A DNA stretch of 39,364 nt from an uncultured Bacteroidales bacterium (lineage in GTDB: Bacteria; Bacteroidota; Bacteroidia; Bacteroidales; Paludibacteraceae). The DNA lies in the NCBI GenBank assembly GCA_949282265.1, contig CASDOZ010000017.1:1-39364 (forward strand), written 5' to 3'. Below, one piece after another: positions 1-9,100 of the stretch. The notes under the pieces were generated by a model that saw only the letters and a program-made list of their open reading frames with translations, was not told the origin of the DNA and did no database searches. Numbering within the stretch: the stretch's first letter is position 1; every line of letters starts with the position of its first letter. The position numbers and the translations under genes were made by a program.

Positions 1-3000
1 GCCTTTCATGAAACTTATCCTGTCCTTTATCTGCAAATCCTCCTCATTGAAGATAACGTAGTTTTTCGCATTATCAGAACGTCCTCCTGTTGTAAATTGG
101 GCAGGGTATGATATTCCGACAAAACCTGCTCTTGAAAGAAATTCACTTGCTGCTTTGTCGCTGCCTAAACGTGATTTGTCGGATAATATGGCGTACACCC
201 GGTTAAAGTCATTACCCTTCACAACGGGGCGCATAATCTTATCAGCCATTTCATTCTCAAACTCCTGTTTGGCGGCATTCTCTATAATCTTTGCCTGATT
301 GTCAGACATCGGTTTCTCCCAGTCAAGATAATTTTCCCCCGTATTGTCGGGTATTTCTACGGTGTATAAAAAAACATTGCCTTCTGGAAGTTTTTTTCCT
401 GATTTTATTACTTTTATCTGTCCTCTTACTCTTTTTTTATCAGTCCACGTTTCAGTTAACAAAGAGTTTAAATATTCTAAAGAAGCATATTTATCTCCAT
501 TATTTGTTTTGAGAGTATTTCTTGCAAGTTCATTTATTATTCTATTCTCTTTGTATTTATCCTCCAACATCTTTTCGGCATACGTCTTTCCTATTCCTTT
601 TACCTCGGTGACATAGCTTCCCCATCCGTATGCCTGCGCGCCTTCGCCTGTTCCCATGAAATTATGGTCGAATGCGTCAAATTTTGCACCGCTGCCGTGG
701 TAGGCGGTCATAAGGCGTGATTTTATATCATCTGCCATTGCAGTTTCGGCATCTTTTCGTATCTTTGCAACGTCGGTGCTGCGGATAGCGTTTCGGACGA
801 GTGTATCAGGGGCAGTCTTTGACTGAGCATTGGTAGCCGCAGATGACTTTTCAGCCCACATGGTTATGGTTTCCATATCATTTGGGCTGTTTTTGTATTC
901 CTTTTCTACTACTACCACATAACCGTTGCTTAAATCCTTGTAGAAACGGACACTTTCACGACCGCTCATGTCCGTACTGCTCTTTTCCACACGGTCGGGA
1001 GCAACCATGATATATGGTATCAGCTCCAAGTCTTCTTCACGCAATGGTATGCTGCCATCCGAAAGCTTTTTGCCGCCTTCTCCGTGGTTGTTCAATATGT
1101 GCACAAGGCTGTTTGATGTAATGTTGTGGCTGTCAAAGTCACGACCCATCACATTTCGGATTTTTGTTTTGACGGAAACAGGCAAATCTATCGTAAGAGA
1201 CTTTCCCCTTACGCCACGCTTTACCCAATTGCGTATCGTGCGTGCCGTCCTGTCCAATGCGCCCATCCTCGCCTGCAATACCGCTTCACCGCCTCCGGCC
1301 AGCTGCTCCATCTGTTCGTTGCTCAACACTTCAACAGGGATTCCTGCTTTGCCCAACATCTCCGTAACGGAATCAAAGGCCAGTTGCTGGGATTCGGTCA
1401 TTGAAGGTATGGAAACAGGAGCAATGTTGAATAAAACCACATTACCCGTTTCCTCGTCAACTTTTTCCTGAATGGCATTGAACAGGTTGTCAAATGCGCC
1501 GTCAAGAATATCAAAATCGCTTTCTATCGGATAGGGATAAAAACTGTCCACATATTCTTCAAAGCCTGTCGGAATAGGATTGTTCGACAAATAGTCATTA
1601 ACAATACCTTTCTCTGAAAGTTTCCTTTCCACCCAAGACGCAAATGCCCTCGCACCCAATTCCGTAGGTTCTTTCCAATAGCTTGATTTAAGCGATGCGT
1701 ACATTGAACTGCGCTTCCCGTAATCACTCGCGTTGATATCATGTACAAGTTTCTTGAAAGCGTCCGTTATCTCCTTGCGCTCCTTGTCGCTTGAAAAATC
1801 CTTTCTTTCCCTGTCATACTTATAACCACCCCGCTCTGTGTTAAAACCGTGTTTCTCTCCTCTCCGCTTGGCAAAATAGTTGTCCAAAGCATGCCACCAT
1901 TCATGGGCAAGAGAACCAGCACCCTGCGTTTTTGTCAGGTTTATCACCGTCCTTCCGGATTCGTAATGGGCGGAAACCCTTCCGCCTCCTCTTGCACCGA
2001 ATGCTATGGCAAGTTCTCCGTTCAAAGACAGTGAACGGGGACTTTTGCCAATTGCCTCGGACAAGTCCATCAACGCGTCAAAAGCTCTGTTCAGCGCATC
2101 CTGTCTATCTGACTGGTTCGTCCAGTTGCCGAACTCAACACCCCGAAAACCGAATGTATTCATGAATTCATCGGCCGTCACATCTTTACCGGAACGCCAG
2201 TCCTTGCCTTCCCTTTCCCTGTTGTCCTTGAATGAAACCTCTGTCTTCTCCTTCATTCTTGAATACTGTGAAACAAGGTCATTGTAGTTGTTATTTACAT
2301 AATCAATCGCTTGTTTTGCAGTATCAAATCCGTTTTGTATGACAATGGAAGGCTTACCTTTGATGGTGATAAACGATTTACCGTCTTTCCTTGATGTATA
2401 TACCGAAAACGCTATCTTCTTTTCTACCTTTGTGGATTCCGGAGATGAGAAGTTCCGCAATGCCTGTACCGCCTCTTCCTTCGTGTCATATATGCCTCCG
2501 TATTTGCCCGCTTTCGAAACATACCATTTGCCCTCTGCACTGATCCATTCTCCATTTGCACCATAATGACCTGCCGTATGATCCAATTGCTGCAACTCCG
2601 CATCAGCCGTGTCCGCATTCCCGTCAAAGCCGCCCAAAGCCATGTATGCATCATACTTTCTTTTTACACCTTCTATCCCGAGAATCTTGTCAGACCATTT
2701 ACGTTGAACGCCACCTTCCGAAGAAACAAGCCTCAATGCCATGGTGTAAATAGAGAACACATTGCTCACCCATCTTCTTAACTTGTATTCCGTCCGGGGT
2801 TTCGATGGTATGAACTTTTTCATCGTTTCAATGAGTGTCACAACCTCGTTCGGAACGCCCTCTTCTCTCAATGCCGCATAATCAAAGTTATATACCTTGC
2901 TCAACGGAAGCTTCGCTATATCGGACAAAATATCTGAATTGTCCTTTTCTATATCTTTTATCTTTTCCGAATACTCCTTTATCCTGTCCTTTCTCGCACC

Positions 3001-4896
3001 GCCAATCTTCTCACCTACGTCCTCAATCTTTTCCTTGCTTGCGGAGGCTTGCCGGGTTGGCTGTTGTGATGCCTCTTGCACATTCGGAGTAGTTTCATTA
3101 CCTTTGTCTGCAGATAACTCCTGTCCAGTCGGATATTGAGCGAAATTGGGTCGCTCCAGAAGTGACGATTGTTCAGGAGTTATTTCATCACTCCTGTAAA
3201 TCACATCTTCATTTTGTGGCAAATTTGCATTATTCCTGCGACCGAATACAGTAGAAATGGCATTCACTTCAATGTCACGACCTGCATTCTTGACATCTGC
3301 ACCGATAACCACAAACTCGCCACTATCTGTCCGGACAGTCGTGTAAATGCGGTATGAATCCTCCTTGCTGTCAAGTTTGGCAATGGCAAAAGGATTCTGC
3401 AAGGCATTGGGTAACTGCGACCAATCTTTTTCTGTCAGTGCGTGTGAACCGTCCTTGTCAAGATGACGGGCAATTACACCGTACTTGATTGTAAACTTGT
3501 CACCACGCAATCCGAGGTCTTTCATGAATTTTGGTGTCTTGGCCACATCAAAGAATGAACGTTGGAATAGCTTTGAGGCCGCTCCCTTTCCTTTCGTGTA
3601 AAGTGTCCTTACCGCGTCAAGCAGTGTAGCAGGCTTTGCGCTTTCAGTCTCCTGTTGCGTGCCATCCTCTCTGCTTTCTCTTATTCCTTTTGTTGCCGGC
3701 TGTCTGCTTTCTGCGATTTCTGACGGCCATTCCGGAACTCGTTCACTTTCCCGAACGCTTGTTGAAGCATTGCCGGTTTTTGTTTCCGTACTTCCTGAAA
3801 CGGGGGCAATGTTATCTGCAGCTTGTTTAGAACCCCCATCTGCCCATTCGTTGTCCCTGTATATTTCCGTGTAACTTCCGTCTGCGTTTCTCCTTTCTAT
3901 GCTTTCGACTTCATCAAGGGTATATTGGCCATCTGTTATCCATCCGTCTGCAAGCTGACCGTTTTTCATTACAGCACGGTTGCCATCGGATTTTTCCTTG
4001 TCAAAATCCATTTTTAGCTTGACACGATAGCCACTTGATGCACTTGTGGTCGGCAGTTCGGAAGCGGTTACATCAATCTTGCCACCAATCCTTCTGCTTT
4101 TTATCTTTCCGGAACTACGCAGCTCGTCAACCTCACTTTGACCGACATGCCTGTATACATTCCTGTGCTGCCAAGGTATCCCATACAAATCAAGGTCTCT
4201 CTGAGCTGCTTCGTCACCATTTCTCGCCGCATCAATTTCAGCGTCAATGTCACTTGGTTCATTACGGCTCAAAGCTGCGTCCGCATTTGTTCCATGCACC
4301 ACATTTTTTTTGCCGGAACTATTGCCGGTTGCAGAACTTTCGCTACCTTTGCGAACAGAAGTATCGGGCACATTACCGTTTGAAGGTGTTTGATTGTCGG
4401 ATTTTTCTTCACCTTGCAAAGTGCTGTCAGTAGCCGACTGCTTATTCTGCACTTCGGAGGCAGACCATACTTCTTTCTTATTCTTTCCGTATTCATTTCT
4501 GAAAATTCCACCGCTATTAACACCCCAATAGCTACCGTCATTTGAAAGTTCTACATAGATAGTGTTATTGTGGCTATCCTCAATTTGTAACAGGTAAGTT
4601 CCATTTGATTCTCCAACACTATTTTCGCCTTGGCTGATTCGTTTGTAGTTTTGGCAAACATATTCTACAAATTCTTCAACTGAATCAAATCCGGCATTTC
4701 GTATTTGCCCACCGTGTCGTTTTTCAATGTGAATAAGTCCATACTTTGAATTACCACGACTTAATTTGATAGGAGCAGGAGTTAGGCCTGTATCAGCCTT
4801 AATCTCACCAAATACTGTTGTTCCTGATGAAGATAGCACGAAAGGTGAACCATCTTCATCAAATTCGGCATCAGAAGTATTTACGGTCGTTCCCAT
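1..4896 (-). CDS. Giant polyvalent mobile-element protein (nuclease-like, zincin and ADP-ribosyltransferase domains), 3' end outside window
   Basis: The minus-strand frame is open for 1632 codons from ATG at 4896-4894 to the window edge; I checked every in-frame triplet and found no stop. Visible parts: an N-terminal HIEKRHG-containing domain (about residues 20-165), like the barnase/EndoU/RelE-type nuclease domains of polyvalent proteins; a low-complexity linker; a MuF-C-like domain (LPNALQNPFAIAKLD, about 490-555); a charged coil; an LPD-type region ending in a zincin motif HEWWH (998-1002); a PBECR3-like nuclease domain (about 1213-1345, NWVKRGVRGKS and NSPNDMETI); and an ART domain starting YHGSG (1399) and ending NYVIFNEEDL. 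Known of the family: such proteins are carried by phages and conjugative elements and are thought to be delivered with the DNA to act on the recipient. ATG 4896 overlaps the upstream gene by 16 bases with AAGGTGAT before it. Domain names are from memory of motifs; the ART and zincin calls are firmest. Confidence 0.92.
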   Translation of the reverse strand, partial: MGTTVNTSDAEFDEDGSPFVLSSSGTTVFGEIKADTGLTPAPIKLSRGNSKYGLIHIEKRHGGQIRNAGFDSVEEFVEYVCQNYKRISQGENSVGESNGTYLLQIEDSHNNTIYVELSNDGSYWGVNSGGIFRNEYGKNKKEVWSASEVQNKQSATDSTLQGEEKSDNQTPSNGNVPDTSVRKGSESSATGNSSGKKNVVHGTNADAALSRNEPSDIDAEIDAARNGDEAAQRDLDLYGIPWQHRNVYRHVGQSEVDELRSSGKIKSRRIGGKIDVTASELPTTSASSGYRVKLKMDFDKEKSDGNRAVMKNGQLADGWITDGQYTLDEVESIERRNADGSYTEIYRDNEWADGGSKQAADNIAPVSGSTETKTGNASTSVRESERVPEWPSEIAESRQPATKGIRESREDGTQQETESAKPATLLDAVRTLYTKGKGAASKLFQRSFFDVAKTPKFMKDLGLRGDKFTIKYGVIARHLDKDGSHALTEKDWSQLPNALQNPFAIAKLDSKEDSYRIYTTVRTDSGEFVVIGADVKNAGRDIEVNAISTVFGRRNNANLPQNEDVIYRSDEITPEQSSLLERPNFAQYPTGQELSADKGNETTPNVQEASQQPTRQASASKEKIEDVGEKIGGARKDRIKEYSEKIKDIEKDNSDILSDIAKLPLSKVYNFDYAALREEGVPNEVVTLIETMKKFIPSKPRTEYKLRRWVSNVFSIYTMALRLVSSEGGVQRKWSDKILGIEGVKRKYDAYMALGGFDGNADTADAELQQLDHTAGHYGANGEWISAEGKWYVSKAGKYGGIYDTKEEAVQALRNFSSPESTKVEKKIAFSVYTSRKDGKSFITIKGKPSIVIQNGFDTAKQAIDYVNNNYNDLVSQYSRMKEKTEVSFKDNREREGKDWRSGKDVTADEFMNTFGFRGVEFGNWTNQSDRQDALNRAFDALMDLSEAIGKSPRSLSLNGELAIAFGARGGGRVSAHYESGRTVINLTKTQGAGSLAHEWWHALDNYFAKRRGEKHGFNTERGGYKYDRERKDFSSDKERKEITDAFKKLVHDINASDYGKRSSMYASLKSSYWKEPTELGARAFASWVERKLSEKGIVNDYLSNNPIPTGFEEYVDSFYPYPIESDFDILDGAFDNLFNAIQEKVDEETGNVVLFNIAPVSIPSMTESQQLAFDSVTEMLGKAGIPVEVLSNEQMEQLAGGGEAVLQARMGALDRTARTIRNWVKRGVRGKSLTIDLPVSVKTKIRNVMGRDFDSHNITSNSLVHILNNHGEGGKKLSDGSIPLREEDLELIPYIMVAPDRVEKSSTDMSGRESVRFYKDLSNGYVVVVEKEYKNSPNDMETITMWAEKSSAATNAQSKTAPDTLVRNAIRSTDVAKIRKDAETAMADDIKSRLMTAYHGSGAKFDAFDHNFMGTGEGAQAYGWGSYVTEVKGIGKTYAEKMLEDKYKENRIINELARNTLKTNNGDKYASLEYLNSLLTETWTDKKRVRGQIKVIKSGKKLPEGNVFLYTVEIPDNTGENYLDWEKPMSDNQAKIIENAAKQEFENEMADKIMRPVVKGNDFNRVYAILSDKSRLGSDKAASEFLSRAGFVGISYPAQFTTGGRSDNAKNYVIFNEEDLQIKDRISFMKG

Positions 4897-5090
4897 ATCA
4901 CCTTGCCGTTCTGCAAGGCGTTCTTTATTTCCGCTTCTTTCGCTATCTCTTCCAGTTCTTCCTGCACTGTCGGTTGTCCCGTTTCCGTTCTGAACCCGTT
5001 CTCCTGACGGAGCACTTCCATCGCTTCCTTGTCGCCATTGTTGGCCTGTTGCACTACCGCCAGCCAATACATTGCTTCTCCGTTGTCCAT
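4881..5090 (-). CDS. Small 69-aa protein upstream of the polyvalent gene
   Basis: A short acidic, probably helical protein (GDKEAMEVLRQE, EELEEIAKEAE) with no family that I recognise. Its stop overlaps the start of the giant gene by 16 bases in another frame, which suggests translational coupling. The alternative frame through the same stretch (that of the giant gene) reads as Gly/Ser/Arg-rich low complexity, so the 69-aa frame looks the better coding frame. The ATG lies only 5 bases from a CRISPR repeat; the next in-frame stop upstream (5109-5111) is inside that repeat, so no longer form exists in this contig. If the join at about 5095 is artificial, the natural gene could be longer. Confidence 0.6.
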   Translation of the reverse strand: MDNGEAMYWLAVVQQANNGDKEAMEVLRQENGFRTETGQPTVQEELEEIAKEAEIKNALQNGKVIWERP

Positions 5091-5095
5091 TGTAT

Positions 5096-5217
5096 GTTGT
5101 TTCTGATGTCAAAGATACAAGATTTGAAAGGAACTCACAACTACAGACCTTGCAACGACAAAGACCGCCTTGTTGTTTCTGATGTCAAAGATACAAGGTT
5201 TGAAAGGAATACCAAAA
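5096..5217 (-). CRISPR. Two-repeat, one-spacer CRISPR remnant, type II-C style
   Basis: Repeat 1 is 5096-5141 (46 bases, ends GTTGT and ACAAC), spacer 5142-5171 (30 bases), repeat 2 is 5172-5217. The period is 76. The first 38 bases of the two repeats differ at one site (A5122/G5198); the last 8 bases of repeat 2 are degenerate, as is usual for the outermost repeat. The 46+30 geometry, the GTTGTGAG start on the minus strand and the internal TATCTTTG fit type II-C arrays of Bacteroidota as I remember them. No cas9, cas1, cas2 or tracrRNA is visible within the window. The array stops abruptly on its left side, where the mobile-element genes begin. Strand is given as the expected crRNA direction. 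Confidence 0.8.
5110..5141 (-). promoter_or_regulatory. Promoter inside CRISPR repeat 1
   Basis: Read on the minus strand, repeat 1 starts GTTG, then 20 bases, then TATCTTTG (+ strand CAAAGATA, 5110-5117). This matches the Bacteroidota -33/-7 consensus. A start about 6-7 bases further on would give a leader of only about 10-15 bases before the ATG at 5090. In type II-C systems promoters inside repeats are known to drive crRNA synthesis; here the same element faces the polyvalent genes. Confidence 0.55.
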
Positions 5218-5430
5218 ATGGCGATAAAAAAGTTTGCTTTACCACTGCTTTAAAACTTCATAAGAAAATGTGAAAGGACAAGGACATGATTATCAAATTA
5301 TTCTATCCGTATTAGGCTTTAAGTTCAAGAAGCGCCAAATAATATAAAATAAGTGGAAAAAATAATTGAGAAGATCGGGGCCATTATGAATAAAATAAGT
5401 GCTCAAGATGGTAATAATTTTATTTGTCTG
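5218..5430. other. AT-rich intergenic stretch with no gene seen
   Basis: Between the CRISPR remnant and the mtnN promoter I see no ORF with coding character, no cas fragment and no convincing anti-repeat that would mark a tracrRNA. It is AT-rich and lacks obvious repeats. Confidence 0.5.
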
Positions 5431-5461
5431 TTTGCATGAATGCGGATTTTGTGTATCTTTG
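5431..5461 (+). promoter_or_regulatory. Promoter of the mtnN operon
   Basis: TTTG at 5431-5434, 19-base spacer, TATCTTTG at 5454-5461, a full match to the Bacteroidota consensus, about 50 bases before the ATG at 5514. Confidence 0.75.
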
Positions 5462-5513
5462 TAATTGCCTTAAAGAAATAACACCATTTGTAAGAACATA
5501 GATACAACGGATT

Positions 5514-6278
5514 ATGAAACTTGGATTAATAGGGTCGGCGCCCGAGGACATGGAAAGGATTCTGAAAACGATTGGCAACAAACGAATCCATGAACATGGC
5601 AACCGTGTTTTTTATGAGGGTACATTGTTGGGAATACCGGTTGTCGCAGTCTTTTCGCGTTGGGGCAAAGTGGCGGCAGCGGTTACGGCGGCTAATCTGA
5701 TTATCGAGTACGGCGTTGATCATATCTTTTTTACGGGTGTTGCCCGGGCTTTGTCCGGCGACCTGCATGTTGGGGACGTGGTTGTCGCGCAGCGGCTTTT
5801 CCAGCATGACATGGATGCCCGTCCGCTGATGCGGCGTTTTGAAGTCCCCTTGACTGGCAAAACTTCTTTCGAGATAGCGGAGAAACAGGTGGAAATGTCG
5901 CGCCAGGCGGTGTACAATTTTTTGAAGAATGCGAAGGATTTCCGTGCCGCCTTGGTCGAAAATGACATTGAACAGCCTCGCTTGTTCGTGGGTGATGTTG
6001 CGTCGGGCGATTTGTATCTCAGTACGCAAGATATGTGCAAGGCTTTGAACAGGAACTTGCCGTCGGTGTTGTGTGCCGATATGGAAAGTGCTGCCGTTGC
6101 CCAGGTTTGCGACGATTATGGCGTCCTGTTGTGTGTGGTCAGGATTATTTCGGACAGTTTTGAGGAAAGCCGCCACGCAGATACGGCTAGGAACTTTGTG
6201 GAGAGGCACAGCGCGGATTATTCGGTCGCTATTATTGGTGAATATGTTGCTTTGCTGCAAGAAAATGGATTATTGTAA
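5514..6278 (+). CDS. mtnN: 5'-methylthioadenosine/S-adenosylhomocysteine nucleosidase
   Basis: 254 aa, PNP/UDP-phosphorylase superfamily. The family cleaves adenine from MTA, SAH and 5'-deoxyadenosine, recycling by-products of SAM-dependent methylation and radical-SAM chemistry in the cytosol. Visible: N-terminal KLGLIGSAPEDMERI (the family normally has an acidic catalytic residue here, E11/D12), GVARALSGDLHVGDVVVA matching the GxAG..GDVVV region, the substrate-binding motif CADMESAAVAQVC, and RIISDSFEES with the catalytic Asp. It is slightly longer than the E. coli enzyme (about 232 aa) because of an insertion after the GDVVV region (FLKNAKDFRAALVEND). First gene of an operon with the CYTH gene 7 bases downstream. 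Exact substrate preference is inferred from the family; a related nucleoside hydrolase role cannot be excluded. Confidence 0.85.
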   Translation: MKLGLIGSAPEDMERILKTIGNKRIHEHGNRVFYEGTLLGIPVVAVFSRWGKVAAAVTAANLIIEYGVDHIFFTGVARALSGDLHVGDVVVAQRLFQHDMDARPLMRRFEVPLTGKTSFEIAEKQVEMSRQAVYNFLKNAKDFRAALVENDIEQPRLFVGDVASGDLYLSTQDMCKALNRNLPSVLCADMESAAVAQVCDDYGVLLCVVRIISDSFEESRHADTARNFVERHSADYSVAIIGEYVALLQENGLL

Positions 6279-6285
6279 TTCACAT

Positions 6286-6762
6286 ATGAAGAATATCGAA
6301 ATTGAACGGAAATTTTTGGTGAAGGATGAGTCGTGGCGCCGCATGGCGGCGGAGTCCATGCGGATTGTGCAGGGTTATATCAGCCAGGATCCGGATCGCA
6401 CCGTGCGGGTGCGCCGCAAGGGTGATAAGGCTTACCTGACGATTAAAGGCCGTCCGAATGAATTGGGTTGGAGCCGCTACGAATTTGAGAAGCAGATTTC
6501 CATGGAGGATGCGGAAGAACTGTTCCATTTGTGCTTGCCTTCCGTGATTGACAAAATCCGTTATAATGTGCCATACGGTAACATTCTGGTTGAAGTAGAT
6601 GAGTTCTTGGGCGATAACCAGGGATTGGTCGTGGCAGAAATTGAATTGGCATCGGAAGACCAGCAATTTGAAAGGCCGGATTTCTTGGGCATGGAAGTTA
6701 CAAATGATACACGTTATTATAATGTGATGTTGGCGCAGCAACCTTACAAAGACTGGAAATAA
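6286..6762 (+). CDS. CYTH-domain protein (inorganic triphosphatase-like)
   Basis: 158 aa from the ATG at 6286, 7 bases after mtnN. A longer reading frame extends upstream through mtnN in another frame, but this ATG gives the family's exact N-terminus. The signature ExExK is EIERK at residues 5-9. Further basic and acidic residues of the triphosphate tunnel are visible: TVRVRRKGDKAYLTIKG, and VEVDEFLGDNQGLVVAEIEL. Bacterial CYTH proteins of this size mostly hydrolyse inorganic triphosphate with Mg2+; some bind nucleotides. Cytosolic. The presence of mtnN and the pyrophosphatase next door is suggestive of phosphate/nucleoside housekeeping but does not prove a joint role. Confidence 0.85.
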   Translation: MKNIEIERKFLVKDESWRRMAAESMRIVQGYISQDPDRTVRVRRKGDKAYLTIKGRPNELGWSRYEFEKQISMEDAEELFHLCLPSVIDKIRYNVPYGNILVEVDEFLGDNQGLVVAEIELASEDQQFERPDFLGMEVTNDTRYYNVMLAQQPYKDWK

Positions 6763-6818
6763 GAAATGCTGATATCCATGTTTTGATTGTAATTCATTTA
6801 TCATACTTAAATTTAATC

Positions 6819-9035
6819 ATGAATATGACAAACACAGTTTTTTATTTGGTGCCATTGGCGGCGCTTATGGCCTTGGGATTTGCTTATTATTTTTTTAAGA
6901 AAATGATTCGTCAAGACGAAGGTACGCCGACCATGAAGCGCATAGCGCAATTTGTTCGCGAGGGTGCAATGTCTTATTTGAAACAACAATACAAAGTTGT
7001 TGCGGGTGTTTTTGTCGTTTTGGCTGTTATTTTTGCCGTCATGGCAATATTTGATTTGCAAAACCATTGGGTTCCTTTTGCTTTCCTGACTGGCGGTTTC
7101 TTCTCTGGTTTGGCTGGCTTTTTTGGTATGAAAACAGCCACATATGCGTCGGCTCGTACGGCCAATGCGGCGCGTAAGTCGCTGAACGCCGGTTTGCAGG
7201 TAGCGTTCCGCTCTGGTGCGGTGATGGGCTTGGTTGTTGTGGGGTTGGCCTTGTTGGATATCTCTGTTTGGTTCTTGATTTTGAATGCGTTTGTTGAGGA
7301 AGAAGTTGATGCCGCCCATAAACTGATGGTGATAACGACTACCATGTTGACTTTCGGCATGGGAGCAAGTACGCAGGCGCTTTTTGCCCGTGTGGGTGGC
7401 GGCATTTACACCAAGGCTGCTGATGTGGGAGCTGACTTGGTCGGCAAGGTGGAGGCGGGAATCCCGGAAGATGACCCGCGCAATCCGGCTACGATTGCCG
7501 ACAATGTGGGCGACAACGTGGGCGATGTTGCCGGCATGGGTGCCGATTTGTACGAAAGTTATTGTGGTTCCATTTTGGCCACGGCAGCCCTTGGCGCTTC
7601 GTGCTTTATGGCGAATCCGGACATGCAGCTAAAAGCCGTTTTGGCTCCTATGTTGATTGCGGCAGTCGGCATATTCCTTTCCATAATAGGCATCTTTTTG
7701 GTGAAGACACAAGAAGGTGCAGGTATGAAACAGCTTATGGCTGCTTTGAACAGGGGTGTGAATGTCAGTTCGGCGCTGATTGCCGTTTGCACGTTTGCCA
7801 TTTTGTATTTGCTTGGTATACAAAACTGGCTGGGACTTTCTTGTGCTGTGATTTGTGGTTTGGTGGCTGGTATCGTTATCGGTAAGGGTACGGAGTATTA
7901 TACGTCGCATTCTTATCGTCCGACACAGAAAGTGGCGGGCAGTGCGCAAACCGGCCCGGCAACGGTGATTATTTCCGGCTTGGGATTGGGTATGATTTCA
8001 AGTTGTATTCCGGTGATAGCCATTGCCTTGGCTATTTTGTTGAGCTACTTGTGTGCCATTAACTTTGATATTGTGAACATGCTGACAGCGGAGAACTTGA
8101 GTTTGGGCTTGTACGGTATTGGCATTGCGGCCGTGGGTATGCTTTCCACGTTGGGCATCACGTTGGCAACGGATGCTTATGGGCCGATTGCCGATAATGC
8201 CGGCGGAAATGCAGAAATGAGCGGTCTGGGGGCGGAAGTCCGTCAGCGCACGGATGCGTTGGATGCTTTGGGAAATACGACGGCCGCAACTGGTAAAGGT
8301 TTTGCCATCGGTTCTGCTGCTTTGACAGCTCTTGCCTTGCTGGCTTCGTATATTGAAGAAATAAAAATCGGTCTGATACGTTTGGGAAATGAGGTTCTGG
8401 ACATGCCGAATGGCGATTCCGTTCCCGTGCCGACAGCCTCATTCGGCGATTTTATGGAATATTACCAGGTTAATTTGATGAACCCGAAAGTCCTGATTGG
8501 CATGTTTGTCGGTGCAATGATGGCGTTTTTGTTTTGTGGTCTGACCATGAATGCCGTAGGCCGTGCGGCACAAAAAATGGTGGAGGAAGTGCGCCGCCAG
8601 TTCCGTGAAATCAAAGGAATTCTCACCGGCGAAGGAACGCCTGATTACGCGCGTTGCGTGGCTATATCGACCAAGGGTGCACAACATGAAATGCTTTTCC
8701 CGTCGTTGTTGGCGATTATTGTTCCTGTCGTCATCGGATTGCTATTAGGCGTGGCTGGCGTCATGGGGTTGTTGGTCGGTGGCTTGGCTGCCGGATTTGT
8801 GCTGGCCATTTTCATGGCCAATGCCGGCGGAGCTTGGGACAATGCAAAGAAATACATCGAAGAAGGTCATTTTGGAGGCAAGGGGAGTGATAACCATAAG
8901 GCAACGGTTGTCGGCGACACGGTTGGTGATCCGTTCAAGGACACTTCCGGCCCGAGCCTGAACATCTTGATAAAACTCATGTCCATGGTATCCATTGTGA
9001 TGGCCGGTTTGACCGTTGCTTGGAGTTTGTTCTGA
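6819..9035 (+). CDS. hppA: Membrane-bound K+-dependent pyrophosphatase (Na+/H+ pumping)
   Basis: 738 aa from ATG 6819; the in-frame ATG at 6783 would add 12 residues of no family character, and ATG 6825 is also possible. An integral membrane protein with about 16 helices that couples PPi hydrolysis to cation export. Visible: the substrate loop [11 protein letters not shown] (about 202-212), [20 protein letters not shown] (about 227-246), [15 protein letters not shown] (485-499) and the C-terminal [19 protein letters not shown]. Ala rather than Lys after GNTT marks the K+-dependent class. The Glu in GADLYES sits where Na+-transporting and dual Na+,H+ enzymes carry it; dual pumping has been described in Bacteroides. 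Whether this one moves Na+, H+ or both cannot be decided by eye. It lies 56 bases after the CYTH gene and is followed by a strong terminator. Confidence 0.95.
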   Translation: MNMTNTVFYLVPLAALMALGFAYYFFKKMIRQDEGTPTMKRIAQFVREGAMSYLKQQYKVVAGVFVVLAVIFAVMAIFDLQNHWVPFAFLTGGFFSGLAGFFGMKTATYASARTANAARKSLNAGLQVAFRSGAVMGLVVVGLALLDISVWFLILNAFVEEEVDAAHKLMVITTTMLTFGMGASTQALFARVGGGIYTKAADVGADLVGKVEAGIPEDDPRNPATIADNVGDNVGDVAGMGADLYESYCGSILATAALGASCFMANPDMQLKAVLAPMLIAAVGIFLSIIGIFLVKTQEGAGMKQLMAALNRGVNVSSALIAVCTFAILYLLGIQNWLGLSCAVICGLVAGIVIGKGTEYYTSHSYRPTQKVAGSAQTGPATVIISGLGLGMISSCIPVIAIALAILLSYLCAINFDIVNMLTAENLSLGLYGIGIAAVGMLSTLGITLATDAYGPIADNAGGNAEMSGLGAEVRQRTDALDALGNTTAATGKGFAIGSAALTALALLASYIEEIKIGLIRLGNEVLDMPNGDSVPVPTASFGDFMEYYQVNLMNPKVLIGMFVGAMMAFLFCGLTMNAVGRAAQKMVEEVRRQFREIKGILTGEGTPDYARCVAISTKGAQHEMLFPSLLAIIVPVVIGLLLGVAGVMGLLVGGLAAGFVLAIFMANAGGAWDNAKKYIEEGHFGGKGSDNHKATVVGDTVGDPFKDTSGPSLNILIKLMSMVSIVMAGLTVAWSLF

Positions 9036-9062
9036 TGTGTTTCCGGAAACAAGGTAAAACCA

Positions 9063-9100
9063 CGCCATCCCGATTATTTTTGGGATGGCGCGGCTCTTTT
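9063..9100. terminator. Terminator between hppA and the flavin-reductase gene
   Basis: Perfect 9-bp stem CGCCATCCC (9063-9071) / GGGATGGCG (9082-9090) with a 10-base loop and CTCTTTT following. It ends hppA and, being symmetric, may also end the convergent minus-strand gene that stops at 9099. Confidence 0.8.

Noticed and set aside
291-4541. Many short plus-strand and off-frame ORFs across the left region
   Set aside because: They are antisense or off-frame shadows of the single minus-strand 1632-codon frame, which has clear protein motifs throughout.
4897-5184. N-terminal extension of the giant polyvalent frame
   Set aside because: The frame stays open upstream to 5184, but it has no ATG there, reads as Gly/Ser/Arg low complexity and passes through the CRISPR repeat.
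5218-5430. tracrRNA or cas fragment beside the CRISPR remnant
   Set aside because: I looked for an anti-repeat and for Cas motifs on both strands and found none.
5526-6260. 244-codon minus-strand ORF
   Set aside because: Antisense to mtnN, whose catalytic motifs are clear; no promoter or family.
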